64,000 bases of DNA from Planctomycetaceae bacterium (lineage in GTDB: Bacteria; Planctomycetota; Planctomycetia; Planctomycetales; Planctomycetaceae), in the NCBI GenBank assembly GCA_017795105.1, contig CP051247.1, positions 2,852,001 through 2,916,000 on the forward strand, in the 5' to 3' direction. Position numbers and translations under genes: made by a program. The notes under the pieces are model-generated. The model saw nothing but the letters and a program-made list of their open reading frames with translations. It was not told the DNA's origin and did no database searches. Positions 17,745 to 24,951 of the stretch are shown here, in pieces. Within the stretch, counting starts at the first letter, position 1. The number at the start of each line of letters is the position of its first letter.

Positions 17745-19769
17745 TTAATTCGTGTCGCCGTAGAAGCGAGTCAGTTCTTCGAAGGTCAGCGGTTCCGGCG
17801 AGGTGGCGGAGGTCATCCGGGCACGGAACTTGTGGTTGCCTTCGGTCTTTCCGACGACGTTGATCTTGAAGCTGGCGGACTGGCCTGCTCGGACGCCATC
17901 GAGTGGCTTGAACAGGATCAGGTTGCCATCGACGACGAACTCCGAAGGGCCGCTGGCCGAGACAAACTCGACGCCTTCCGGCAGTTCGCAGGTAATGCCG
18001 ACGTCTTCAGCGGCTGCCGAGCCTTCGTTCATCACGCGAACTTCGTACGAGGTCTGATTGCCGATCTCGATCGGGTCATCCATATCGAAGATCTTCAGGA
18101 CCAGAGCCGAGGCTCCTTCGACGCGAGTGACAATCTGGGTGTCCGTGGTCGAGCCGTGTTCTGAAGTCGCCCGGATGAAGTGAGTGAACTCACCAATTCG
18201 CACGGCGTTCAGTTCGACTTCCATTTCAGCAACCTTGCCCGGTTCGAGCTTGCCGACGAACCAGCTGAGGATGCGAGTCGGAGCGTCGTAAGTCGCCCCG
18301 CGGCTGGCCGAGATGAACTCGAATCCTTCCGGAATCTTGTGCATCATTCGCACGTTGCTCGTGCTGACCGTGCCATCGTTGGACACCTTGAGTGTGTAAG
18401 TCGCCGAACGATTCTTGTATCGCAGACCCGGTCCGGAGATCTCGGCGGCCAGGCTCGGGGCGATGACCTGGACGGTCGACTCACTGGTGGCGAGCAATCC
18501 GCTTTCAGCCGTTGCGGAAACCTGAATCAGTTTTGGACCGCCGGCGGTGGCTGCCAGAGCGAGGCGGATCGAACGGGCTTCACCCGGGTTGAGCGAGCCG
18601 ACGTCCATGATGAGCCGCTTGCCGCGAGGATGCTCGAGGCCGTCTGGGATCAGAGCTTCGAGTTTGACGTTCTTGGCAATCCCGGTTCCGGGGTTGGTGA
18701 TGGTCACGCTTTGCGAAGCCGGATCACCGAGCAGAACTTCTCCCGGGCCGTCCATCTTCAGGCCGAGCAGCGGTTCGCGAACCACGAAGGCCGACTGTGT
18801 AGCTGCGGCAAAGTGAACTTCCGCCGTCGCGTTGAGAGCCCCACGCTGAGTCGGGACAACTTCGATGCGAATGGTTTCCGTCTGTCCCGGGTCCATATTG
18901 CCCAGGCTCCACTGGAGCTGGCGGCTGCCCGGAGTGACTTCCGAAGTGGTATCGACCAGTTCCACGCTTTCCGGAAACTGGGTATTCACCGACACATTGT
19001 AAGCCGTGCTCTGGCCGACGTTTTCGACAACCAGTTCGCAGATGCTCTTCTGACCGACGTTGATCCCTTCCGGCGACTGCCATTCGACTTTCACCGACGG
19101 ATTCTGTGGCCCTTCAGCGGCATCGCTGATGCGGGTGACAGGAGCCTCGGAGGGGACAGCCGGTTCTTCAACCGGACGATCGATTCGCAGCACCGCAGTC
19201 GGAGCGGCGGTCGGCATTTCCGGAGCGACTGGAGCTTCGGGAGCCACTTCCGGTTCAGGCTGAACGGGCTGCTGAAGCGAAACCGTGCGAGCCTTCGCGT
19301 TGCGGGCCCATTCCGGCAGTTCCGGCGCTTTGCTTTCCTGAGGAGCCGTGCCCGAAACGGGCGTGACTCGGAATTCCTGAGTCGCAGTCGGTTCGTACTC
19401 GTACTGAGCATGCAGAATGTTTGACTGTGGCTTGGATTCGGTGGCCGATTCGGTCGGAATTGGCTGGACCAGCGAAGCGGACTTCACCGGCGTGAGCGTG
19501 TATTCCTGAGCCTGATCGCCGAAGAGCTCGTTGTAATAGTTCTTCACGGGTGCTGGCGTGGCTCCGGTTCGCTGATAGCGTTCCGGGGTCGCGGCCGTTC
19601 CGCTCGGAGACTTGGAGTACAGCTGGATCGTGTGAGGATCGACGGGCCGTGCGTCCTGTGCAATGACGGGAGAGATAATGCTACCGCCGACAGCTGCCGC
19701 AATAACCCAGCGCGATGATTGCGTGCGGCACGCAAAACCGGCAAAACGCGATAGCAGACCGCTCCGCAT
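17745..19769 (-). CDS. Secreted DUF11-repeat protein
   Basis: 674 aa from ATG 19769, which has AAGGAG seven bases upstream; the extension to 19829 is discarded. A long signal peptide ends near 'IISPVIAQDA'. Residues 40-220 are Pro/Glu/Ala-rich and low in complexity. From about 235 onward come four tandem Ig-like DUF11/CARDB-type repeats, each with the pattern 'G....Y.V.V.N.G...A.NV...........PEG.EF..A', for example 'NQTSYEVRVMNEGSAAAEDVGITCELPEGVEFVSA'-type blocks read in part. Such proteins form cell-surface or envelope beta-sandwich rods, like the chlamydial OmcB group; a structural or adhesive role is inferred. A strong terminator follows the gene. Confidence 0.85.
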   Translation of the reverse strand: MRSGLLSRFAGFACRTQSSRWVIAAAVGGSIISPVIAQDARPVDPHTIQLYSKSPSGTAATPERYQRTGATPAPVKNYYNELFGDQAQEYTLTPVKSASLVQPIPTESATESKPQSNILHAQYEYEPTATQEFRVTPVSGTAPQESKAPELPEWARNAKARTVSLQQPVQPEPEVAPEAPVAPEMPTAAPTAVLRIDRPVEEPAVPSEAPVTRISDAAEGPQNPSVKVEWQSPEGINVGQKSICELVVENVGQSTAYNVSVNTQFPESVELVDTTSEVTPGSRQLQWSLGNMDPGQTETIRIEVVPTQRGALNATAEVHFAAATQSAFVVREPLLGLKMDGPGEVLLGDPASQSVTITNPGTGIAKNVKLEALIPDGLEHPRGKRLIMDVGSLNPGEARSIRLALAATAGGPKLIQVSATAESGLLATSESTVQVIAPSLAAEISGPGLRYKNRSATYTLKVSNDGTVSTSNVRMMHKIPEGFEFISASRGATYDAPTRILSWFVGKLEPGKVAEMEVELNAVRIGEFTHFIRATSEHGSTTDTQIVTRVEGASALVLKIFDMDDPIEIGNQTSYEVRVMNEGSAAAEDVGITCELPEGVEFVSASGPSEFVVDGNLILFKPLDGVRAGQSASFKINVVGKTEGNHKFRARMTSATSPEPLTFEELTRFYGDTN

Positions 19770-20193
19770 GATGTTCTCCTTAACGAATGACCCTGGACAT
19801 CCTGACAGGACCGAGGCTCCCTCGTCCAAGGGGCAACCTCAACTGATTTCACCGAAACGCAAGCGCATGAGATGCTGTCCCTAGGTATCGGTCATGAGGA
19901 TCGTGCGCCTTCAGCAAGATGGGAGGATTTTTCCGGTTATTTCGATTTTGCCGGAAACAGGCGCAGACCCGAACGCAATAGAAGGAACGAGGCAGTCACG
20001 TTCAGCGGGGCAGCGTGCTGATTCGCAAGCTGGCCGATCTCCCGAGAGAAGCCATACAGCGGCGATCTACGAAAGGAGGCAGACGCGGCGTCTGGAAGGA
20101 GCCCGTCGCTCCCATTCAGGGGCGTCGCGGCGCAGCCAGCGACAGCTTCGGCGTCTGATCGCGTGGCTGTCAGATCCCGCGCGAGAGAAGGCG
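19770..20193. other. Gene-free stretch upstream of the DUF11 gene
   Basis: I see no convincing gene. The only structure is an inverted repeat TTTCCGG (19930-19936) / CCGGAAA (19951-19957), 161-188 bases upstream of the DUF11 ATG. The plus-strand ORF crossing this area is a by-product of high GC and continues antisense to the next gene. Confidence 0.4.
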
Positions 20194-20604
20194 CTAGCGG
20201 TTCGAGGCGAGGACCGGAAAGAAAGTGCGCTGCCAGAAGCCGGTCAGCTGTTCGGCGAAGGGGTCTCCGACCTCTTTATAGTGGTCCATGCAGTGCGGGC
20301 AGAGCTCGAGATGCTTGCGGATGCGGTCCGCCGTCTGATCGTCGAGAGTATGGTGAAAGTAAGCATCGGTCGATGCAATCACCTTCTTGCAGGAGATGTC
20401 CCCTTTCAACGGACGGTCGCGGAGTCCCCATCCAACAGCCAGCAGAAGAGCGACGGCTGCCGTCATGGACGAGGTGAGCATCATGCGGCGTCGGGTCACT
20501 TGGGAACTTCGAGCGGCTCTCAACCTGCGGACGCACCCACCAATTTCGTCGCCCTGGCATCGCTTCCAGCCAGTCGGATCCGGATTGGGATTAGGGTTGG
20601 TCAT
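20194..20604 (-). CDS. Small membrane protein with ZAS-type zinc finger
   Basis: 136 aa. A basic N-terminus (R26-R40) precedes one membrane helix (about 42-60, 'LTSSMTAAVALLLAVGWGL'). Then Cys72, His98, Cys102 and Cys105 make the pattern C-x25-H-x3-C-x2-C of zf-HC2/ZAS anti-sigma factors. In known ZAS anti-sigmas the finger comes first and is cytoplasmic; here the helix comes first and the positive-inside rule would place the finger outside, which is odd. A cognate sigma gene is not adjacent. The gene lies 121 bases downstream of the Crp/Fnr regulator with a Crp-like site between them. Anti-sigma function is inference. Confidence 0.7.
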   Translation of the reverse strand: MTNPNPNPDPTGWKRCQGDEIGGCVRRLRAARSSQVTRRRMMLTSSMTAAVALLLAVGWGLRDRPLKGDISCKKVIASTDAYFHHTLDDQTADRIRKHLELCPHCMDHYKEVGDPFAEQLTGFWQRTFFPVLASNR

Positions 20605-20668
20605 GAGAAATCGTCCTGAGAACTGAGAGTGCGTTGTTCTCTTATATTGTCATAAACCCTTGCTCTGT

Positions 20669-20688
20669 TTTGTGAAATGGCACACAAA
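20669..20688. promoter_or_regulatory. Crp-like operator upstream of the zinc-finger gene
   Basis: TTTGTG-N8-CACAAA, a perfect 6-bp inverted repeat, fits the CRP consensus TGTGA-N6-TCACA with one mismatch. On the minus strand TATAAG (20641-20646) or GACAAT (20646-20651) could act as the -10, which puts the site centre roughly 40-45 bases before the transcript start, a class II activator position. It lies next to the Crp/Fnr gene at 20726-21439. Confidence 0.6.
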
Positions 20689-20725
20689 CCGGCAGGATTT
20701 CCCCGATTTGCCGTGATTGGCCCGG

Positions 20726-21439
20726 CTAATTGGCAAATCCCAGATCGGGAGGACGGGTATGAATCGATTCCGCCAGGCCACGAACGTTCTTCAGAATAAT
20801 CTGTCGGCGACGAACTGCAATCAGTTTCTCGAACTGTAGCTCGCCCAGAACGATCGTGACTGTTTCCCGAGTGCTGCCAATCAGGTTCGCCATTTCCTGA
20901 TGCGATAACTTGATCCGCAGAGCCACACCTTCGGCATGCGGGACGCCGTAACGTTCAGCCAGTTCGAGGAGAAGATGAACGAGCCGCTCGCGATTCGGTT
21001 TGAACATCAACGACTTCAATCGACGTTCAAAGGTCTGCCGCCGGAGACCGATCATGCGGGTCAGCCCCAGCATCACGCTGGGTTGTTCAGTCATCAGCTC
21101 TCGGATCGCGTCGCCCGGAATCTTGACGATCTGCGACTTCTCCAGGGCTTCGGCAAACTCTTCGCGTTCCTGCTGTCCGACGATGGAGAGCTCGCCAAAC
21201 AGTTCTCCCGGGTCGATGAAGGTCAGCAGAGCTTCCTTGCCTTCGGAGGTGATGTGGTAGAGCCGCACGCGTCCGCTGGCGACAAGGAGCACCGAATCGC
21301 TCGTGTCGTCGGGGAGATAGATCAGCGACTTGCGATCGAACGTTTTGACCTGGCTCTGTTCTTCCAGCCGGCGGATCTGCTCTTCGCTGAGTTGTTCAAA
21401 CAGTTCGCACCGCTTGAAGTACCAGAATTGATTGTCCAT
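20726..21439 (-). CDS. Crp/Fnr-family transcription regulator
   Basis: 237 aa. N-terminal cyclic-nucleotide-binding beta-barrel (about 15-125; 'LLVASGRVRLYHITSEGKE', 'PGELFGELSI'). A dimer helix and a winged helix-turn-helix follow (about 150-225), with 'LSHQEMANLIGSTRETVTIVL' in which the recognition helix carries RETV as in E. coli CRP (Arg180-Glu181), not the E..SR of Fnr. The N-terminus lacks the cysteines needed for an Fnr [4Fe-4S] cluster. A matching TGTG-type palindrome lies just downstream. The effector is unknown; the cAMP-contacting residues cannot be confirmed by eye. Confidence 0.9.
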   Translation of the reverse strand: MDNQFWYFKRCELFEQLSEEQIRRLEEQSQVKTFDRKSLIYLPDDTSDSVLLVASGRVRLYHITSEGKEALLTFIDPGELFGELSIVGQQEREEFAEALEKSQIVKIPGDAIRELMTEQPSVMLGLTRMIGLRRQTFERRLKSLMFKPNRERLVHLLLELAERYGVPHAEGVALRIKLSHQEMANLIGSTRETVTIVLGELQFEKLIAVRRRQIILKNVRGLAESIHTRPPDLGFAN

Positions 21440-21837
21440 TCGGTCGATCTACGGCTGGGGGGCACAACGCGTCACGAGGCGGGGCGTGGCCGGGTGACTT
21501 CGGGCAAATCACTCTAACAGACGGTTCATGCTCCGCCAATCTGCGAGCCGAACTCGGGTGTCGCGGATCAGTTTCCCCGGGCGTTCAAAACCGGAAGTTG
21601 GTCGCCGAACGCGGCTCGAAAAAAAGTGTCATGGTTGTTCGTACGACATTGTTGCCGTGTCGCGTTTGCAATGTTGACGCATTTCGCGACTGTTTGCCGA
21701 ACGATCTTGATTCAAAGCGATACCAATCCCTACGATGTGCCAGAGGTAGCCCGGGACCTGTTGGCTTGTCACCGGCGGCACCTCAATTTGCTCCCCCTCC
21801 GATCCCCGCCCTTGCCGGGGTCTAAAGAGAACCCGCG
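21440..21837. other. Divergent intergenic region, no gene seen
   Basis: The spacer between the Crp/Fnr gene (minus) and the MFS gene (plus) shows no conserved RNA, repeat or clear promoter pair that I can support. Short ORFs here lack family features. Confidence 0.4.
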
Positions 21838-23232
21838 TTGTCCTCGCACGTCAATCATTCCGTCTCGTTCCAGCTACCGGCCACTATTCTGCGTGCGCGA
21901 AGCCGACTTCGTCGCGACCTGCGCTGCAGTGTGGGCGACGGTGCGGCGTTCGGCGTCATGGTTGGCATGGGCGAGACCTATCTGCCGGCATTTGTGCTCG
22001 CCGTCGGATTGGGCGAACTGACCGCCGGTCTGATCGGCAGCGTGCCGCTCTTCGTCGGGGGCGTTCTGCAGGTCATCTCTCCCTGGGCGATTCGCAAGCT
22101 CGGCTCGCATAAGAACTGGGTCGTGCTCTGCTCGGTGATGCAGGCGCTGATGTTCTTGCCGTTGATCATGGCGGCGTTAACCGGAACGCTGTCTGCTTCC
22201 GCTGTGCTGGTGATTGCTTCGCTGTACTGGGCCTCGGGCCTGGCAGCCGGGCCGGCCTGGAACACATGGATTGGAACCCTGGTGCCGGTCTCCATTCGGC
22301 CCCGTTTCTTTGCTGCGCGAACACGCATTTCGCAGGCGTGTGTTTTCGCGGGATTTCTCTCCGCCGGATTCGTTCTGCAATGGGCCTCGAACAACGACTT
22401 CGTTCTGATCGCCTACGCAGTCCTGTTCGGGCTGTCGGCCTGCTTTCGACTCGTTTCCGCGTTCATGCTGGCGGGCCAGAGTGAGCCGATTCCGATTCCT
22501 CCGCTGATGACCCGTCAGCCCCTCCGCCGGGTGTTTGCCGATGTCTGTCAGGGGCCGGGCGGTCGACTGTTGATGTTTCTGGTGGCGGTGCAGGCCGCCG
22601 TGCAGATGTCCGGTCCGTATTTCACGCCCTTCATGTTCAACAACCTGAAGCTCTCCTACGTGGAGTTCATGGTTCTGATCGCGGCGGCGTTCCTGTTCCG
22701 CATCTTCTCGCTGCCGGCCTGGGGTCAACTCGCCTCGCGGGTTGGCGCACATCGACTGCTGTGGATTGGAGCGATCGGGATCGTGCCGGTCAGCTTGGGC
22801 TGGGTGATCTCGCAGAACTTCTACTGGCTGCTGGCCATTCAGGCGTATTCAGGAGCGGCGTGGGCAGCCTACGAACTCGCTTTCTTCCTGCTCTTCTTCG
22901 AGTCGATTCCTGAAGAGAAGCGGACCGGCATGCTGACCGTCTACAACCTGATCAACGTCGGCGCCTGGGTCTCGGGCTCGCTGTTCGGGGGGCTGATTCT
23001 TCTCAGCATGCAGACCAGCTTTACGAGCTATCTGCTGATCTTCGGCCTTTCGGCTCTGGGACGAGTCCTCGCTCTCGGGTTACTGGCTCGCGTTCCGTCG
23101 ATCGAAGTTGAGTCGCAGGGAATTGGCATGCGAACCATCGCCGTCCGTCCGAACGGAGCCAACCTCGACGCGCCCGTCCTGCCAAGTATGCCGGACCAGA
23201 TTCCCGACTCCGTCACCGCACAGGCGTCGTAG
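21838..23232 (+). CDS. Major facilitator superfamily transporter
   Basis: 464 aa. About twelve hydrophobic segments make an inner-membrane MFS carrier, for example 'YLPAFVLAVGLGELTAGLIGS', 'FLVAVQAAVQMSGPYF' and 'SGSLFGGLILLSM'. The loop 2-3 segment ('PWAIRKLGSHKNWVV') is the weakly conserved MFS signature. The start codon at 21838 is TTG with no strong ribosome site; no in-frame ATG lies before 'GVMVGMGETYLPAF', and family-like sequence begins at about residue 22. The substrate is not apparent. It stands alone between the Crp regulator and the COG0523 gene. Confidence 0.85.
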   Translation: MSSHVNHSVSFQLPATILRARSRLRRDLRCSVGDGAAFGVMVGMGETYLPAFVLAVGLGELTAGLIGSVPLFVGGVLQVISPWAIRKLGSHKNWVVLCSVMQALMFLPLIMAALTGTLSASAVLVIASLYWASGLAAGPAWNTWIGTLVPVSIRPRFFAARTRISQACVFAGFLSAGFVLQWASNNDFVLIAYAVLFGLSACFRLVSAFMLAGQSEPIPIPPLMTRQPLRRVFADVCQGPGGRLLMFLVAVQAAVQMSGPYFTPFMFNNLKLSYVEFMVLIAAAFLFRIFSLPAWGQLASRVGAHRLLWIGAIGIVPVSLGWVISQNFYWLLAIQAYSGAAWAAYELAFFLLFFESIPEEKRTGMLTVYNLINVGAWVSGSLFGGLILLSMQTSFTSYLLIFGLSALGRVLALGLLARVPSIEVESQGIGMRTIAVRPNGANLDAPVLPSMPDQIPDSVTAQAS

Positions 23233-23272
23233 GCTGCTGGCTGACTCTGTGACGAACCAGTGGCTGTCAACC

Positions 23273-23294
23273 GGATGGCCCAGACGTGCACGTC
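23273..23294 (+). repeat. Family B repeat, partial copy
   Basis: GGATGGCCCAGACGTGCACGTC, the left part of the two-hairpin repeat seen complete at 39494-39532. The core GACGTGCACGTC is a perfect 12-base palindrome. An unrelated strong hairpin CGCCCCC-TTGA-GGGGGCG follows at 23304-23321. Confidence 0.7.
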
Positions 23295-23370
23295 ATGCCC
23301 CTTCGCCCCCTTGAGGGGGCGATCAACCAGCGATGCTCCATCCAAGTGAGAATCAACGGTCCGCGGAGCA

Positions 23371-23422
23371 TGTCACCCGCATTCCCTCTCACCTTACCCT
23401 CTCCCCACGGGGGCGAGGGAAC
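23371..23422 (+). repeat. Family G repeat, copy 2
   Basis: TCACCCGCATTCCCTCTCAC...CTCTCCCCACGGGGGCGAGGGAAC matches the copy at 13121-13168 (opposite strand). The gap 23233-23558 otherwise holds only the family B fragment and the hairpin at 23304-23321. Confidence 0.7.
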
Positions 23423-23558
23423 TTACTTACCGGTGCTCCCGCTCTCTGAATTCTGAATACAGCACGGATAGCTTTGGCGTCGAAGACAAGCCTCTTGTTG
23501 CTTCGCAACACAGAGATGAATCCCTGTGCCATCCCCTGGCGCCGCGGAGTTGCTCGCC

Positions 23559-24665
23559 TTATTCAATTCCTGAAAAGCGATGTGTCGGTTCCGGGCGGCC
23601 GGGGCGGAAGCTGCGCAGCTGGCGGAACTCAAGGTCGGCGTTTCGCTGTTGACCGATCTGCTTCAGCACATCCGTCACGATCTGCTCAAGCAGTTCCGGA
23701 CTGCAGGCGACGCGGGCGTTCACAATGACATCGGCGACGCCGCAACTCTGTTTTGACGGAAGCGACAGCCGAACGTCCGAATCGCTGCTGATCAGATTGG
23801 CGACGCCAAAGAATCCCTCCCACAGACCGATCGTCTTCAGGTGTGCAGGCTCGGCATCATTCCGAAGCAGCTCGGCTCGAATCTGCTCGACAATCTCGAC
23901 CAGAATCGCATCGAGTTCGAACGCCTCGTCGCTTCGCATCCGCACGCTGCAGTTCAGCCAGCCGAGTTCGGCTTCGCCCTCTGCGTAGACATCGTAATCG
24001 ATGTCGAGGATCTTCTGCCCGAAGTCACCTTTCTGTTCCAGGAACTCGGCAATGCCGTCGAACCCGGTCCCTTCGACAGCCGATCCCCGCAGCACGGGCG
24101 TGCCGGGCGCAAACTCGTTGAGCAATTGCTCCAGCTCATCGGCTTCTCCCGACGAGAGTTCATCACAGCGGTTGATCAGAATCGCGTCGGCTTCTTCGAG
24201 CTGCTTTTTCAGAATGTACTCGGCTTTCGGCGAGAAGCCGGTTCGCGAGCCGGCGGAGAGGATCTTCTTTCCGTGACTCGGCTTGAGAATGACCATGTAC
24301 GGGGCGACTTCGAATTCGCGTCCAAACAGATGCTTGAGCGGCTGGATGACGGTCGCGACCAGATCGGTGCAGCTGCCGACCGGCTCGGCGAGAATGATGT
24401 CGGGGCGTTCATCGACGCCGAGCGTCTGCATGCGGTCCATCAGTTCTTCGAAGTTGCAGCAGAAGCAGGCTCCGGCGACTTCCTCAACGTTGTAGCCCAT
24501 GCTGCGGAGCAGTCCGGTGTCGACCAGATCTTCGGCCTGATCGTTGGTGACGATGCCGACGTTGAGTCCCCGCTCGCGATACATTCCGGCCAGTCGGGCC
24601 AGGGTCGTCGTCTTGCCGGCTCCAAGGAAGCCGCCCACCATCACGTATCGAATCGGATCACTCAT
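23559..24665 (-). CDS. COG0523 (CobW/G3E) P-loop GTPase, putative metal chaperone
   Basis: 368 aa, cytoplasmic. Walker A 'GGFLGAGKTT' (11-20); the metal-binding CxCC motif 'GACFCC' gives Cys67, Cys69 and Cys70; 'ILAEPVGSC' is the Walker B/switch region. The G4 motif is 'NRCDE' in place of NKxD. G3E GTPases of this group deliver zinc, cobalt or other metals to target proteins. The C-terminal half (about 230-368) does not resemble the usual CobW C-terminal domain, so it is a divergent subgroup. It is divergent from the RNA/sulfatase unit; no obvious client enzyme or Zur-like box is seen. Confidence 0.85.
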   Translation of the reverse strand: MSDPIRYVMVGGFLGAGKTTTLARLAGMYRERGLNVGIVTNDQAEDLVDTGLLRSMGYNVEEVAGACFCCNFEELMDRMQTLGVDERPDIILAEPVGSCTDLVATVIQPLKHLFGREFEVAPYMVILKPSHGKKILSAGSRTGFSPKAEYILKKQLEEADAILINRCDELSSGEADELEQLLNEFAPGTPVLRGSAVEGTGFDGIAEFLEQKGDFGQKILDIDYDVYAEGEAELGWLNCSVRMRSDEAFELDAILVEIVEQIRAELLRNDAEPAHLKTIGLWEGFFGVANLISSDSDVRLSLPSKQSCGVADVIVNARVACSPELLEQIVTDVLKQIGQQRNADLEFRQLRSFRPGRPEPTHRFSGIE

Positions 24666-24754
24666 CAGAGATCGTAACCTTCGCGCAGAGACCTTATTGG
24701 GACATCCGTTAGAATGTCAGTATGCGAAAGGGGAGATTGGCGTGCAAGCTGGGC

Positions 24755-24783
24755 TTGACAGTCTGCGGGTTTCCACCGATAAT
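24755..24783 (+). promoter_or_regulatory. Near-consensus sigma-70 promoter
   Basis: TTGACA (24755-24760), a spacer of exactly 17 bases and GATAAT (24778-24783; 5 of 6). The predicted transcript start is near 24790. No ORF with family features begins before the terminator that ends at 24897. Confidence 0.7.
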
Positions 24784-24789
24784 CAGGAA

Positions 24790-24897
24790 ACGATTCATTT
24801 TTAGTGTGTTCACTCGGTTATTGTTCCGCGGGCTCAAGGTCATAGACCCCGACAGCACACAACGGCCCGATCAACTCGCGATTGATCGGGTTTTTTT
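24790..24897 (+). ncRNA. Candidate structured small RNA or sulfatase leader
   Basis: About 108 bases between the promoter and the terminator. Predicted helices: GUGUGUU (24804-24810) with AGCACAC (24854-24860), a hairpin GGUC-AUA-GACC (24838-24848) inside it, then the terminator stem. It does not match SRP, 6S, tmRNA or RNase P RNA by eye. It could be a trans-acting sRNA or a 5' leader whose terminator controls the sulfatase, whose ATG lies 55 bases on. A 13-codon GTG frame (24804-24845) rich in Cys and Ser lacks a ribosome site. Confidence 0.5.
24866..24897 (+). terminator. Rho-independent terminator ahead of the sulfatase gene
   Basis: Perfect 9-bp stem CCCGATCAA / TTGATCGGG, a 7-base loop and TTTTTTT. 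No protein gene on this strand ends just upstream, so it must end a short RNA or act as an attenuator. Confidence 0.85.
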
Positions 24898-24951
24898 ATG
24901 CGCCCGACCCTGCCTCGTTCGAGGCGTTCTTCTTTCGGCGAGCCCAGCTTC

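Noticed and set aside
17298..18164. Plus-strand ORF of 288 codons over the family A repeats and the DUF11 gene end
   Set aside because: It reads through repeat hairpins and a terminator and runs antisense to the DUF11 gene.
18180..19424. Plus-strand ORF of 414 codons antisense to the DUF11 gene
   Set aside because: No known domain, and the minus strand has a signal peptide, repeats, ribosome site and terminator.
24804..24845. Thirteen-codon GTG frame in the RNA upstream of the sulfatase, rich in Cys and Ser
   Set aside because: No ribosome-binding site and no ATG; kept only as a remark in the ncRNA entry.
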